Assembly (NCBI RefSeq): GCF_001522545.3
Contig: NC_031776.1
Coordinates: 33,618,709-33,682,708, forward strand
Direction of reading: 5' to 3'
From: Parus major
Lineage: Eukaryota > Chordata > Aves > Passeriformes > Paridae
Length of the DNA: 64,000 bases
Position numbers and translations under genes: made by a program. The notes below the pieces were generated by a model. The model did no database searches. It saw nothing but the letters and a program-made list of their open reading frames with translations, and was not told where the DNA came from. Shown here piece after piece: positions 11,817 to 25,199 of the stretch (positions within the stretch are counted from its first letter, which is position 1; every line of letters begins with the position of its first letter).

Positions 11817-13948
11817 GGAATGGAGGTGGAATGGAGGTGGAGTGGTGGTAAGGAAAGGATTTTAGTTGCAGCTGAGGGGGGAGGTGGGGTTGGTTGTTTT
11901 AATAACTGTTTCTCATGTACACATGGAGTTACTCTCACCTTGTCTATTTTAAGTTTCCTTTTCCCTCTGTTGATCCTGGAGGGACTGAGAGGGAAGGTTT
12001 TATTTGGAGCTAAGTTTGAGAAGTCTTTCTGGGCAGAGGGAGATGTGCAGTGGTGTTCTCTGAGGGTGTGAAATAACTGGTGTCCTGCAGGTCAGTGTGG
12101 GTCACACTTGCCCTAAGCAGGCAAGTCTGGCAGCTCTAAGGAACAGCAGATTTACCACGTGTGTGCAGAAGGATTGTAACAGTGCACATGTATGGTAGAC
12201 CTTGTGCTCCTGGAAAGTGCAGAAAGGGTTTATTGTCTGCCCAGAATAACCTACACAGCCATGTTAGACTCAAAGGCTTCCTCGTGACTCCAAGAACCTC
12301 AAACTGCCTGCAGGAGAAGGGCTTCTAGGAGTCACCAGCCAAGCAGAAATTCTTGCTGTCGGCAGGTAAACTGTGGGATAAATATCAAAACAAAGCATCC
12401 ATTGATTTCCCCTCACTCCCCAAGCTCTTCTCAACCAGCTGAACCTTGTTCTTGAGGATCTTTTGTTCTTCAGGTGCAACACCATGACCCTCTCCCCAAG
12501 GCAGCCTTTCTTCCAGTGGCTCTCACCCAGTGCTTGTAGGGAACATGGTTATAGAAGGCAGGTCATAAGCAAAAATTTTCTTTTGATGAGGATGATCACA
12601 CAGAATAGCAGAATATTCAGGGTTTAGAGGGTTGTTTATCTGGTATAGCTTGCACTGTGGTTATTGCAGTGCATATCTGCCTAAAATTGGTAAGTGCAAG
12701 AGAGACTACCTGTGTTGTGGATTATTTTAGATAAGTTTTGTGAAAATCAGGCATTTTTTGTAATCCACACATAAGCATTCACAGATCCTCTGAGAAAGAT
12801 AGACATTGATGAACACAATAGTAGAGAGAAGTAAAGTTTCAAAGACCTTATCTTACTTTCCTGACCCATCTGAAACAAGAAGTAAACTTAAGAGCATTTT
12901 TGTTTTAATAAAAACTATAATAATAACAATATCCCCAGATTTTCTAAAAAAATAAGAAGGTTAATGTAGTATCTGGAGTCTGACCTCAGGTCTAAATTGT
13001 GATTCTAATGTTAATCATGATGAGACATAGCTTCACACCTCATAAATCCAGGCAGCCTGTTTCGACTATCCAGTGCAATATTCAAATAAAGAGCAGTTTC
13101 ACAAAGACATGCATCACTATAGATTCCCTTTTTGCACTTTTTCAAATTATGTTGCTGCTTTATACAAACCACCTTTCATAAGCTGTCTGCCAGAAAGCTC
13201 TAAAAATAATAGCACAGACGCTTGCAACAACAAATTGGCTACCTCACTTTTAGTGAATCGAATGTTCAGATGAAAAGGTTTTTGCTTCCAAGTGTTTAAG
13301 GCATACCTTGAATATGTTACCAGGCTCAGATGTACTGGCTATAAAAATAAAGTGAAAGATAAAGGAGATGTTTACATTCATTGTGATTTCCATTTTTTAA
13401 AATACAAAGTTTATTGAAATGGAGGGTGAAAAGAGACAGTTTGACTGCATTAGCAATTGCCTATGGATGCGGCTTAAATATAGTCTGTGGTTGTCTTTTA
13501 TTTGAAATTTTACTTCCTATGTCCTCTGTGTGGATGCATGTCTATGTGGATGTGCAATTGTGTTGGCTGCCCCATATTTGAAGGTTTTTTTGTTCATCCC
13601 CAGAAATGGTCATTAAGTTGTGTGGTAAGAGCAGAGCTCATCTGTGCAAGGAGAGAGCTCCTGCCTGGCTGCTTCCTATCAGCTGGAATGGAATCAGCCT
13701 CCAACACGACCAGAGTAGCCCCAGGTTTCCACAATTTGCAGATGTCACTAGCTGCTTTGTCGTCTTTGTGGCTGAGCAGGAGCAGCTCCTTCTCTGTTTT
13801 CAAACCTGGAATTAATTTGGCAAATTCAGGTGTCTGAGGAAGTGGTGTGATATCTGCCTATCAGCCCTGCTCGTGGTACATGTGGGGACCAGTAGCGCTG
13901 CTAAAAATGGTCAAAATATCTGTGAATGTCCTCAGGGATGCAAGTAGA
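11817..13948. other. Non-coding DNA, no gene seen
   Basis: About 2.1 kb. A G-rich patch at 11819-11890 ('ggaggtgg' strings) follows the CR1 end. Frames at 13487-13837 overlap a shadow frame on the opposite strand and show no domain. No repeat family is recognised. Confidence 0.6.
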
Positions 13949-14347
13949 CAGAACAATTAAGGTGGAAAAGACCTCTAAGAACATTGAGTCCAACCATTAA
14001 CATTCCAATTCTTCCAGTAAAATGTATCTGTAAGTGCCATATCAACTCATTTTTTAATATTTCCAGGAACAGTGATTCCACCACTTCTCTGGGTAGTCTT
14101 TTCCAATGCCTGACCACCATTTCAGTGAAGAAATTTTTCTTAGTAGTCAATTTAAACCTCCCCTTGTGCAAGATGAGGCTGTTTCCTCTCACTCTGTTGT
14201 TACTGGGGAAAGAGATTGATCCCCAACTGGCTACACCATCCTGTAAGAGAGTTGCAGAGAGTGAGAAGATCACCCTTCATCCTCCTTTTCTTCAGGCTGA
14301 ACAATCCCAGGTCCATCAGCCACTTCTCACTCTTGCCTCTAAAGAGT
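13949..14347 (-). mobile_element. CR1 LINE remnant with longer ORF2 C-terminal fragment
   Basis: The longest CR1 piece in the window, about 400 bp, reverse-oriented. The minus-strand frame reads V-R-G-N-S-L, then K-G-R-F-K-L, then F-F-T-E-M-V-V-R-H-W-K-R-L-P-R-E-V-V-E-S, which is the CR1 ORF2 C-terminus and aligns by eye with the same segment in the copy at 9.75 kb. Farther upstream on that strand, the sequence corresponding to plus-strand 'cttcaggctgaacaatccca' is also typical of CR1. The terminal tail at about 13950 is heavily worn, so this is an old insertion of a different subfamily from the copies at 1.25 and 11.7 kb. It cannot encode an active enzyme. Confidence 0.94.
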
Positions 14348-17300
14348 AAAAAAAAAACCAACCATGAACACCTCATCATGATACTGGATTTGTTTTTTTG
14401 TCTAAACCTGTAAAAACACCTATGGATCTTTTTTTACTCATGGCTACTATATCCAGTTATCACATGTTTCCAAGTGGGACGTGGTGACACAATTATGCAT
14501 TCATGAGATCAGCTCTCCTAAGATGATCACGTATGGTGTTTGCGAGCCACGCGGCCTGCTTTCCTCTGGGAGCTGGAAAAAAAGAACAGCTGAAAACTGA
14601 GCAAAAAAACTATACAAGCTTTTTTTAAACACCCATTTCTAAAACTGAGTTTTTATCGTTTTCCCCCAAACTTCCTGGGACAAGTTCTTCCCGCTCGTCA
14701 TACCATAAGTGATAAAATGCAAATGTCAAACATTATTAGTTCTGTAGCATAAGTACTAATTTTTGGTTTTTCTAAGCAGTTTATATAGGAAATTCTGGAA
14801 CGTTTCCAGTCATCTTCACTATCATTTAGTCCTTAAAACCCAGAACAGACATTTAAACTGAAAAACATTATATCTTGTGTGCAGATGCACATGCAGCGCC
14901 ATCAGAAGATGAATAGTTGTAGTCTTGAACTGGCGTCGCTATGAAATAGACTCTGTATAATTACATAAGAAAGCATTTCAACAAAAAACTGCATCTTGGG
15001 CACTCCTTTGTGTGGAGAGAAGTGAGCTGCAGAAGGAGAAAAGTCCACAAGTGATTAGCAGTTGATTTCCATGAGAAATTTCCAACACCTCTAATTTGAT
15101 TTTTTTCCTTCTTGTCTTTAATGAATACTTTCCTCAGTGATGTTGTTTGTTGTTTAAGATACCTCCCAGCATCATTTTTAATGTCATTACAATATGCAGG
15201 CTCTGCAGTTTGGCGAACTTAAATACCAGACAGCTCATAAAAAACTGTGGCTCTTATGGCGCTACAGATAGCAGCTTCTGTATTAGATTTGTGCTACTTT
15301 AATGCTGACTTTTCTATATCTCAAGGCTGTTTCATGCAAATATTTAAGCTTAGGTATCCTCACAAACAAGCAGCCATAACATTTCAGTAACTTTGTTTTA
15401 AAAGAAAGACTTTTGAACATGCAGGAAATATTAGTACATCAAACAAAGTGAAAGACAAGGTAGTTTAACTTGTTGGTTTGTTTGCTGAAACTCTAAAGTA
15501 AATATACTGTAGCTAAAAGTGTTCCATTTTTATCTGCCTGCTGCAGTAATGGCTGTGTTACTTCAGGGCTTACACTTCAATAATTGATCAGGGTTTGTAT
15601 AGCACCGGCTAAGAGCAAAAATAAGAGTGTTGCTTTGAACAAACTGCTGCAATGTTATAGCATTAGGCACAGAAACAAGATTCTGGAAATATAGATATAT
15701 AAAAAACAGGAAAAAGATGGATAAGTTGGAGTGGTAAATACTGCTTCAGGCTAGAAAGTAATGAGAATTTTTCCATAGAGAGTTTTGACCTGCTATTCAA
15801 AAATTGTTTCTTGTCTTAATAAATCCTAAAAGTGTAATTTACTTGCAAAAGGGAAAGAACAAAGGCACCAAAATTCTTTTGATAACAACACTTGTTAAGG
15901 TTGATAAGTTGGGTTTCAAATGTGTGAAGAAAAATGTGTGACAGTTTGTTTTAAGGTGACAACCTAAGTGTTCAGATACTTCCATCTTGTGCTGTTTATA
16001 AAGCACTACTCTAGTAAATGCTTTACACATGTATATTAGAAGTGGAAACAATAGATAACATATCTTCCCATCACATTTTACAAAAGCTGTAGTATCTCTT
16101 TACAATTTTACAAAATCATTGGTATATTTTATCTATTAAATTAAGGTTATTTCAGAACATGATCACTATAAATCAAAGCTACGTGTATTATTTTTTTTCT
16201 TTTTGGCAGTGTATTATTTTGAGCCTTCATTCTGGAAGTATTTTTTGTTAGTTTCAAGGTTTTATGTTGTCTTCCACAGACCCAGCTTTACTACTCAGTA
16301 AAGGACACACAGAATATTTACTCTGCTGTTAAAAATTAGTGTTGAATTGATAAAGCATAAGAAATTCTCAATAAATGATGAAAATGCCATCTTTAATCTG
16401 TTCTTCACAGAGCAGGTTCCTCCCAAGTGGATAATTTTGAATAGCTTAGGTACCATAATGCCTTTTAACTTTATGAATTTGTCAAATCTGTTAAATTATG
16501 GCTAAATGATAGGAAACTTAATTTATATACAATTCAGTATGGTTATCTCAAACTGAGTGTACACAAAAGAAACCAGGGATGAAACTGTATTTGAGGGCAC
16601 TTCATGTTTAACTACCTGATATAGCTGTTGAAAGTCTGTAGGTTATTTTCAAATGTACTCATGAATAAATATTACTGTGTTTGATTACTACAGCAACCTA
16701 AAATTTCTGCAAGATTGGGAAAAAGAGCTTGATAGTTACAGCCTTCTCCTCCTCCCTTCATGTACATAGCAGCAAATGAAAAAGTATTAGCTGGTTTTCA
16801 AATAGTGTAGGCAGGGTTGCATGACATATGGTAGTTTGTTGTTATTGAGTACTTCACAATATTACATGGATGTTGGTCTCCAAATCAAGACGTTTTTATA
16901 TGGATAAAAGAAAAAGAGCACGATTCATGAACCTCCCATTGTCTGCCCATGGTAAATCCTAGGTACTTCACCTTGTTGTAGTTATTGCCTGGCAGTGCTG
17001 TTCTCTGCCCAAGTCCCTTGGGTGCTAAAAAACAAAGCACAAAACCAAACAAAACCTTGCCTAGTGTTGTTTTGAAGTGACGCCACTTCAGTGGCATTTA
17101 GCAAAAAACCTGCTCAGATGGCAGAGAAGTTGCTCCAGCGGAATTTGATAAAAAGCCAATTGCATGGTATTAAGCCACATTCCTATTGAGAATTTGTATT
17201 GACAATGTATTGCCTACTTTAAGAATTATTACTTGAAAAAGTAATGAGAAAAATATGTAAATGTTCAAATTCCTATTAACACCACCTTCCACCATTTTAA

Positions 17301-20300
17301 TCCAACTTCATTCATTCATTCTGTTTTCTCCACGTCCATTCCATGGAGCATGAAGTCTAAAAATTTTTGTGATTTAAAAGATAAAATTCTTATAAAGCCC
17401 TGCAAAGGGGTTGCTGTTCAGGAGAAATATGGTGCATTTTCTCAGATCTGTTACTGTGATACTCCTAAGTGTGATGACACCCCCGTATTTTGTATAAATA
17501 ATTAGCAACTCCTATGGAAATCCAAATTTGACTCAACTACGGTTTTAAAACCACTTGAAGTTCAAGACAGTCAAGGTTAAGATCTTGTTTTGTCCAATTT
17601 CTGTTCCTATTTCAAGTTGTAGCTAACAATATCAGAGCTAAAATTAAGATGAATAGAGGAAAAAATATTACTTGCTCTCCAGAAGGCAAGGCTGGGTATT
17701 TGGAGAAGGAAAATGAGATGATACTTGCAGCAGATTGGGAAATGCTGTTTTGGAGGGTGGGTGGTCCCTGTGAGGCAACCCCAGCCCTGCTGCTGTCCTT
17801 GGAGCTCAGCTGAGCCACCAAGGGCTTGTCCAGGCGTTATGACAGCAGCAGGTTTACATCACAATGACAGAATCCCTGCCTTGGAAAAAGAAAATTTCAG
17901 TATTTCTGGGGAAGAGCAAAGATTGGAGACGTAAACAGATCTAATGACCTGTGTCTGATATCATGCTGCCTCCATTAATAGGTAACCTTGGAAAAATAAA
18001 AGGAGACATTGCTTCTGCTAGAGAGATCAGACTTGTGGCTCAGCCAGAGCCACATTTTAGCCAGATTTTAGTGCTCTCTGGTAGAAGAGAGGCACAGATG
18101 TGGATGTGGAGAAAGGAAACACCTTTGGGTGGAGTGCAGGACTCCCTTAGGTTGTACCAGAGTTCTGTAATTCCTTCCAGAAATCACCCCTGATCTGCTA
18201 AGAGTGGTGTATCAGAGCCAGAGGAGACCTGCAGGTCTGAAATTCTCCATGTCCTCTTGAAATCATTCTGAAAGCTGTGAAAAGGGAAAGGAGAATAATG
18301 TTGCAGTGAAATAATTGTTTATAGGTGTCTAAATTGTTTATCACCGAGCTCTGGAAGCGGCAAATCAGTGGCAAATTTTAAAATTCCATTCTAAGATTCA
18401 CACTGCTTTATGGGGTGATGTGGGTTTCATGTTTCTAAACCCTAACCACAAGTGGAAATGTTTAGCTTGAAAAATAAAGGTGGTTCATTCTCCTTAATGC
18501 AAAAGAAAATCCAAAAATATGTTTTTAGGTTGCAGTTCTTCTGAATTTGAGCCGTGGATGCTATCTTGAGTAAAGAGTCACTGTTTACAGCCATTATCAG
18601 AACCTCCTCAGGTCTGCAGTACTGTCTAAGTTAATGGATTTTTGAGTAACGTTTTTTTTTGCCTTTAAACAATATCATGCTTGAGAACTACATGCAAATC
18701 AGGTATTGTGCTCGAGACTTTTCAATAAATTACACTATGTTTTGCCTCTGAGGCCAGCCTTATCCTGGAAGACGAAAAATAAAAGTTTGATTTTGTGTAG
18801 AAAGAGGTTAAACATAGGAATATCTAGTAATTGGATTTTTTTTTCCAACACACCCTTAAAATTGAACATAAGACTGAAATCCAGCAGTAACCATGAATAT
18901 GTCCCTAGCACATATTCTTTGCTCTGGTCTGTCAATATTGTAAAGCACCAGGAGCAGGTGGCAAATGCTATAAATGGTCAGTCATGTTTTTAAGTGGACT
19001 GCCCTAGAATGATGGACAATCATCTATCAATTAAAAAAGAGAACCTGATCCATTGATGGTCCTCTCCAGCCACTCCTGTAGATATCAAAGCCAAATTTTA
19101 TTGCACAGTGAAAAGCCTTTTGTCATAGCAACACATTCACACAAGTAGTAGTTGCATGCACAACATGAGAAATAAACTCAAATAAAATTACTGTTATTTA
19201 TATATGTTTTTTTATTTAATAGTAGTACATGAAACACGCCAGACACTTTTAAGATGTACATTTAGAGCCCAAAGATTTTCTTTATCCTGAGCAATTACCA
19301 TCTGAGTAGAGCTGTATATGTGATTAAGACAAAGGAGAAAATTAAACAATTAAAGAGATTATTTTTAAGCAACATGATTATTTTTGTTTTAAATCCTTTA
19401 TTTTGGTCATAAATGTAAAGTTTAGGGAAGTGTCATGGGGAAGCTCATTAACAGAAAGGAGAAGGGACTTGGAGAATAAAAGAGAAGAGAAAGGATCCAG
19501 GAAGGGATGGCTAAAAAGAAAAATGGGGGAGCAAGAAGAGTGCATCATAGAAATAAAGTCACAAACACAGTGTTTGAAAATGTCATTGTGGGTTGAACAA
19601 GGCAGTTAGGAAATATCAGACCTACATGAATTTGGATGAGCACCGCACTCATTTATGTGTACCATGATAGAGCCTTCAGTGATGGGATCATACTTTGCTT
19701 TTATCAGAGCACTCCTACATCCTAATCCCACATTAAGCAGAAGATAATCTTTGGGTAAATCAGGGATTTGACTGTGTCTTCCATAGAAAGTTTCCAAGGA
19801 ACAAGTATGGGGGACTTCAGGAAAAAAAAGCAAGTTGTGATATTGTAAGAAGAGACAGTTCAAGCCTCTCTCACAGTGCTCAAATCAACTATTCCCATCC
19901 CCAACCCTTGTTTTTGTTTTTATGGCTCCTCACTACTCACATGCCCCTCGTTTGCTGGGGCTCTGACTGAGAGCCCAGCAGGTCACAGCACAACGACAGA
20001 GTTGGTAGATACTTCAGGGCTTATTCTCTTTTTCTCCTAAAATGTCCCACTCTGGACATTTCAGCTGAAGGAATGAAATCCTCTTGTTTCCAGTGGGTCT
20101 GGCACAATTCTGAGTAGAACCTAACTACTGTGGCACATTAGTGAGGGAGTAGTAAAATGAAACATTGGATAGTTTTGCATCAAACCAATAATTTGTGGCC
20201 CAAATGAGTCTGTGTAAAATGTCTGTATGTGCTCGTGTGGTTAAAGAGACATGTGTCTCTCTATACATGTAGGGAATGGATAATGAACACAGTCATTATG

Positions 20301-20340
20301 CAAAGTTCAAAATAATTTGTTTTCCAAACTTCACAATGCT
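14348..20340. other. Repeat-poor non-coding DNA
   Basis: About 6 kb with no recognised mobile element and no defensible gene. The first part (14500-15330) is a candidate conserved block, listed separately. A moderately GC-rich stretch at 17720-18230 contains overlapping 69-80 codon frames on both strands without domains. The remainder is AT-rich. Confidence 0.6.
14500..15330. promoter_or_regulatory. Candidate conserved non-coding block (inferred)
   Basis: Complex, non-repetitive sequence with retained CpG sites ('gcgagccacgcgg', 'cccgctcgtc', 'ctggcgtcgc') in an otherwise CpG-poor AT-rich domain. It includes an octamer motif ATGCAAAT at 14717-14724. This is the texture of deeply conserved vertebrate enhancers, but conservation cannot be measured from one sequence. 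Edges are arbitrary. Confidence 0.3.
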
Positions 20341-20396
20341 TATAATAGTCTGTGTATATATAAATATATATATATATATGTATATAAAACATATAT
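20341..20396. repeat. AT/TATA microsatellite-like tract
   Basis: A stretch of about 55 bp dominated by alternating 'ta' with one 'aaacatatatg' interruption. It is an imperfect (TA)n. Confidence 0.85.
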
Positions 20397-22299
20397 GATA
20401 GCACAATTTCTGTTATATAAATATTACTTGAATTTTTATGCCTGACTACTCCGTGCTGAGGATTCTTTCCAAGTTTATAAAAGTCTGTTTAGCCTTTGTC
20501 TCTTCTAAAAGGGATGTTTTGAGGATGTTTATGGAGGAAGAAAGTGTCAGCCGTCTCTACAGCTACATCAATTTACTTGTTTAACAGACACATTAAAAAC
20601 TAATGCAAAACGTAGCAGGAACCATTTTCACCCAGCCATCAGACTCGCTGAAGCAATTCACTGTTTACATTACTGGTTCATACCTTCATTTTGCACAAGA
20701 GAAACTACATCGCTTCATCTGCTCTGGTGCAAATCTTGCAACAGTCTGAAATTCAAAAAAGGCCTGGTATTTAAAATATGAGGGATCCCTGTTTGGCATC
20801 AGAGAGGCAGTAACATGAAATCCTAATGTTGCCTCTGTTATTTTGAAAATGTTGGGGCTTAGGACCAAAAATAACCTGCTCTGCATCAAGTACTGGTTTG
20901 CTTTACTGATTGTTTTTATTTTCTTTTTTTTTCCTCCCTCCAATTCTCCCCCTCATTCAGGCTGGCCTCCTCTCTTTATTTGTATAAATAATTGAGGATG
21001 CAATTATTTATGGCTGCACATAAGGATTCTAGATGTCTAACTATCTATCTGTGCCCACAGATCAGATAGTTTGTTATCTATATCACTATTTGCACCTGCA
21101 AGTCATTGTGCTTGGAAATTATCTCCTCATCTAATTGTGTGCACAAACAGAGGTTGAATTAAAGCTGCTTTAGAAAGAAAGCTCTTTCTGTAGAGTGCAT
21201 AGATACAGTAAATCCATGGCTTTTAGGTTTTTGTCTAGATTCATGAAAATACCTGCTGTCATCTAATATATTTTGGTTTGAGCACCTTCTCTATTCTTTT
21301 AAGTCCACATGTAGGAGCTGGTAAAAAGTGGTTGGGTGTAAGCACTGAGCAGCCCTTGGTGCTGGGCTGGGTCATGCATGTGATGTGTAATTTGAGTTTT
21401 TTGCTGCCTTTGAGGAAAACAACACAAAGGCTGACCAAGACCCTCTTAAGTGTGAGCACATTCATGATGTGCAGCACTCCTCTGAGCAAAAACCCAGCCC
21501 AAAGTCTGGTCCTGGAACTTCCTCTTGCTTAAACCTCAGCCCTCTATCTTGGGCATTTTCCTTCTGAATCATAATTGTGCAATCTGTTTCTCATTTTAGC
21601 ACAAAAATCTTCTCGAAATGGAGCAGGCTAACTTTAAACAAGCTGCATTTTTCATGAATCAGGTTGTAAAGTTCACTCTGCCAGAGAGGAGGCATGTCCT
21701 TGCAAAATTCTGCATTAAAAAAAAGAAAATAATAAAACAAAAATTATCTAAAGATGGATGCTACGATATGTCAGGCTTACAATTACATTTTTTTGTAAAC
21801 AGAATAGGGTTAGAAAAATGGGTCTCAACTGTTCAAAATACTTTTGAACAGCCAAGAAGAAATTATGTTTACCATTTTACGAACGCTATGGATACTTTAT
21901 TGTCTGAGTGGCTTCCATGCACTCCAATAAATTTAAATTGGATATTTGCTGTCCAAATTGACAGTGGGTGATTAAGCCAAAAATAAGAGCATTCGCCTTT
22001 AAATTTTAGCTGTGGCATCGTGTTATATTCCCAACATTATGTTACGTTGCATCAAGGCAGTCACTACAGACCAAAATTTTGATGGATATAAAGCAGATCA
22101 AAAGGGTATAGTGATTTTGAAGTCAGTGACAATAGATGCCTCAATATTTGTACATTTCTGCTAAAGAGACTTGCATTATTTTGTCAGTTTGTTTCATTTT
22201 CGGGGTATTCAGAAATGATATTCATTCTTTGATATAAGCCTTAAATTGTACAATTTAAGAAAACTGACTGAAAAAGATAAATTAAATGGGTAGAAATAT
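20397..22299. other. AT-rich non-coding DNA
   Basis: No gene is supported. A 117-codon plus-strand frame at 21618-21971 contains a Lys-rich run from an A-rich patch and no domain. A long near-perfect inverted repeat at 21039-21071 is given as a finding. Confidence 0.6.
21039..21071. repeat. Near-perfect short inverted repeat
   Basis: The left arm at 21039-21053 (AACTATCTATCTGTG) and right arm at 21056-21071 are complementary along their whole length apart from one extra base in the right arm, with only two bases between them. It could form a cruciform, or it could be a dyad-symmetric protein-binding site. No family is assigned. Confidence 0.8.
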
Positions 22300-23110
22300 T
22301 TTCAAATCAAAGAACAACTGACATATATAAAAATGATGTATGTTTCTTACATAGTCCACAGGGAGAATTCTGCAGGCTCGCTATGATCTCTACAATTTGC
22401 CTCCGGGCAAACGAGGCTTTGGGATATTCTATTATTCCTTTGGTCTGTTTATCATGGAAACTGATGTACAAATCGAAGGTTCTTTTGGACCTTTCCTGTC
22501 GGTTTCCTGGATGTGCTGAGAATGAACTTATCACCTGTCCTCACCTTCAGCGAAGTGCTTTGGGGAAGGTTCAGTGACCAATAATCAATTATTATTGAGA
22601 AGCAATCAATTGCTAATCTCCATAATTATGCACATCTAAACACTATGAACAAGAAAGAGAAACAAAGCTGCACTCCAAGCATTGCCTTGTTAGCAGTATT
22701 TTGTTAACACAGGCTCTAAAAAAAGCTGCCGCAGCTGGTAGCACAAATGTGTTTCCAGTATTCAGGCCATCAACGTGATTCGTCGCTAAATGTATAGAAT
22801 CAGCTTCTTGCTAAAAACTACAATTACAGGTGATATACAGATTGAAATCACAGGGCTGGTTTGTCGAAGAAAATTGTCCTAATGATGGGTTTTCGGATCG
22901 GGAATGCAGCTCTTTTCTTCCTCTGTGATGGGTACTGAAGGCAGCTGCACCTGCCTCTGTGCTGTATTCTGCCGCACTTAATGATATCTGATGATATCAT
23001 TAGGCAAAGTGTTCATAAACAGATGTTGAGCCTGTGCCTAAATGCTGTCAGATGAGCGGTTGCTGGCCTGAAACAGTATTATTTATATAGAACATTTACG
23101 TTTGTTATGT
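22300..23110. promoter_or_regulatory. Candidate conserved non-coding block with homeodomain-type palindromes
   Basis: Complex sequence with CpG retention ('acgtgattcgtcgc', 'ttcggatcggg') and several palindromes with TAAT or ATCAAT cores: CAATAAT/ATTATTG arms at 22579-22597, AGCAAT/ATTGCT arms at 22601-22614, and TAATGATATC/GATATCATTA arms at 22979-23002. Such cores are the usual recognition sites of homeodomain and PBX-type factors. The enhancer call is an inference from texture and motif clustering; AT-rich DNA produces such motifs by chance as well. Confidence 0.35.
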
Positions 23111-25199
23111 TAATAACCCCACTATTAGCTCTCTGGATGTTGCGATAGGAATGTAAATGTAGTTAATATGAATAACAACCTCTTTACTCTTTGTGCTGCA
23201 GTTGAGTATAACTTTTAGGCTTTTAGAGAGAAACAAAGATTCCCCCCACCAAGTCCTTTTGACTTCATGATTTTTTTTGGCACCGTTCGAAATTTTGATC
23301 AGCAGATAAATGGTAAGAATCTGTAGGACAGATGTTAAAGACTGGAATTTGTTTCTCTTAACACTTCACGTTTTCAAGAAATTCGGATATTTATGTGTTT
23401 TCTGGTAATTCCCAGACCCAGTTCATTACCCTAATATGTCAGAGTTTTGATTGTAGGCACTAAATTGACAAACGCCCGTTAAAAATAAAAAATAAAAAGT
23501 ACTATAGCAACTAGAATGATCATCTGTATTTCTAAAGATTATCTTCCTCGATTGTTTAATTTATTTCACAGCAATAACTAAATATTGGGGAGACCACTTC
23601 ACTCAATAATCATCTTTTTTTGTTTAATCTTTCAGTCTGCTGTTATTCTAGCAGTGCTTGAAATACTGCTTTAAAATTGCTGAGGGTTTATTTAGCCAAA
23701 GTTGCATTTTATACCTCATAGTTAATTCATGTAGAGTAAGTTATGTAAATTTTGACAGTCATCAAAATGTGCAGTGTTTCTCTAAAATACAGCTTACTCG
23801 CGATAGCTCTGTTATAAAAATATCATTGGTGCCTTTATAATTTTATTTCATATTTTAACTCTTTCTGAATAGGGCTTGGGAGTAGAGGTGCATGTTGCAA
23901 GGAGGGGTTTCTTGTTGGTTTCTGTAGCAGATGATGCTGGTGTTTCTTCTTTTACATGTGTAAAGTGTGATTCACTGATGTGCTGCTCTAACCATGCTTT
24001 GGAACTACAGCAAACTGTTCTCTTCATTGTGTGTATTAATGCTTTTATAGCCCTCTATGTGCAGGGAAATGTTAAACACATCACTGTCAGAGCATGCCTG
24101 TAGCATAAGAGAAGAGATTATTCCTTTTTTTTTTTCCCCCCCACGTGAAATCCTGTGTGATTTTGCTCACTTACCCCTAAAATCTGTATTGCTCTCCTTC
24201 ATTTGTGTGTCTCCTCAGATGAGCAGCCTGCTCCATATTACACTGAAAGCTGCATTTAGGGGGCAAATAAATGTTTGGTGTCTCTTATGAGAAAAAATGA
24301 GATAGGAAATCTCAGTGTTTGACTATCCAAGAGGACAATGAAAGGGCCAACTAGACCCTTGGAAGGGAATTGAAAAATGCACGATTAAGAGAACTGGCTG
24401 CTTGGGAAGGGAGAAAGGAGGGACTACAAGGGTAAAAGTAAGGATTTAGGAACTGGTCTTGAAGAAGAAACCCATAGCCTTTCTTAGGTAGTATGCCAGG
24501 TGGGAACCCAAATGCCTCCAGGGCCATTAAACCATCCAAATTTCCTCTCAGGTGGAAAGAAAATTCTGGTAGCTGGTTAGAAATATTAACCAGCTGTGCA
24601 AGTTGGGGCTCAGCTCTTGAAGGAGTTGAGGTACCACCCTAGGGAACATGGGGAGGGGTTAAAGATGGGAAAAGCAACCCTGTGCTTTGTTTGGGTTTTT
24701 ATTTTGGGTGAAAGCTCCTTTAGCCCAATGCTTTTGCACTCTATGCATTCACTAAGTTTATTTTCATTAGACTGGTAATGAGGGCACCAGGGCATGCCTT
24801 AAGACACGTTTATACTTTCTAGGACCTGAAGTGTGTGTGTGTACCTAAAAGGAGAATATTTCTGTAGCTCCATCTTGTCCCATCTAGTGTTGTTCTTGTC
24901 CATATTTTATTGCAATCAGTGGGAATCAAGTCAACATTAAGGCTAAAGAATCACATCGTGAAAGAAAGATAGATTTTGTAAAATAGACCCATGACAATTT
25001 GTGAGTAATCAGCCTTTCAAGAAGAGACTTTAGAAAGCACAATGTAAATTCATTGCTATTTCCCCTTAAATATTTATTATATGTTGTATTATTAGGTTAT
25101 CTGATATTAGGAAGGAATAAAGAAAAATGACAAAACAGGATATTAAAATTCTTACTTTATATCTCCTTTCTTTTGCTGAATGTTATTTTTAGATAGGTC
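23111..25199. other. AT-rich non-coding DNA
   Basis: No gene or repeat family is recognised. It includes a short (TG)n run near 24830-24843 and a 9-bp-arm inverted repeat at 24571-24595 (AGCTGGTTA / TAACCAGCT, 7-base loop). Confidence 0.6.

Noticed and set aside
13487..13837. Frame preceded by a pyrimidine tract and 'ccccag' resembling a 3' splice site
   Set aside because: The predicted protein has no domain, the opposite strand is also open, and there is no matching donor site that leads to a sensible exon.
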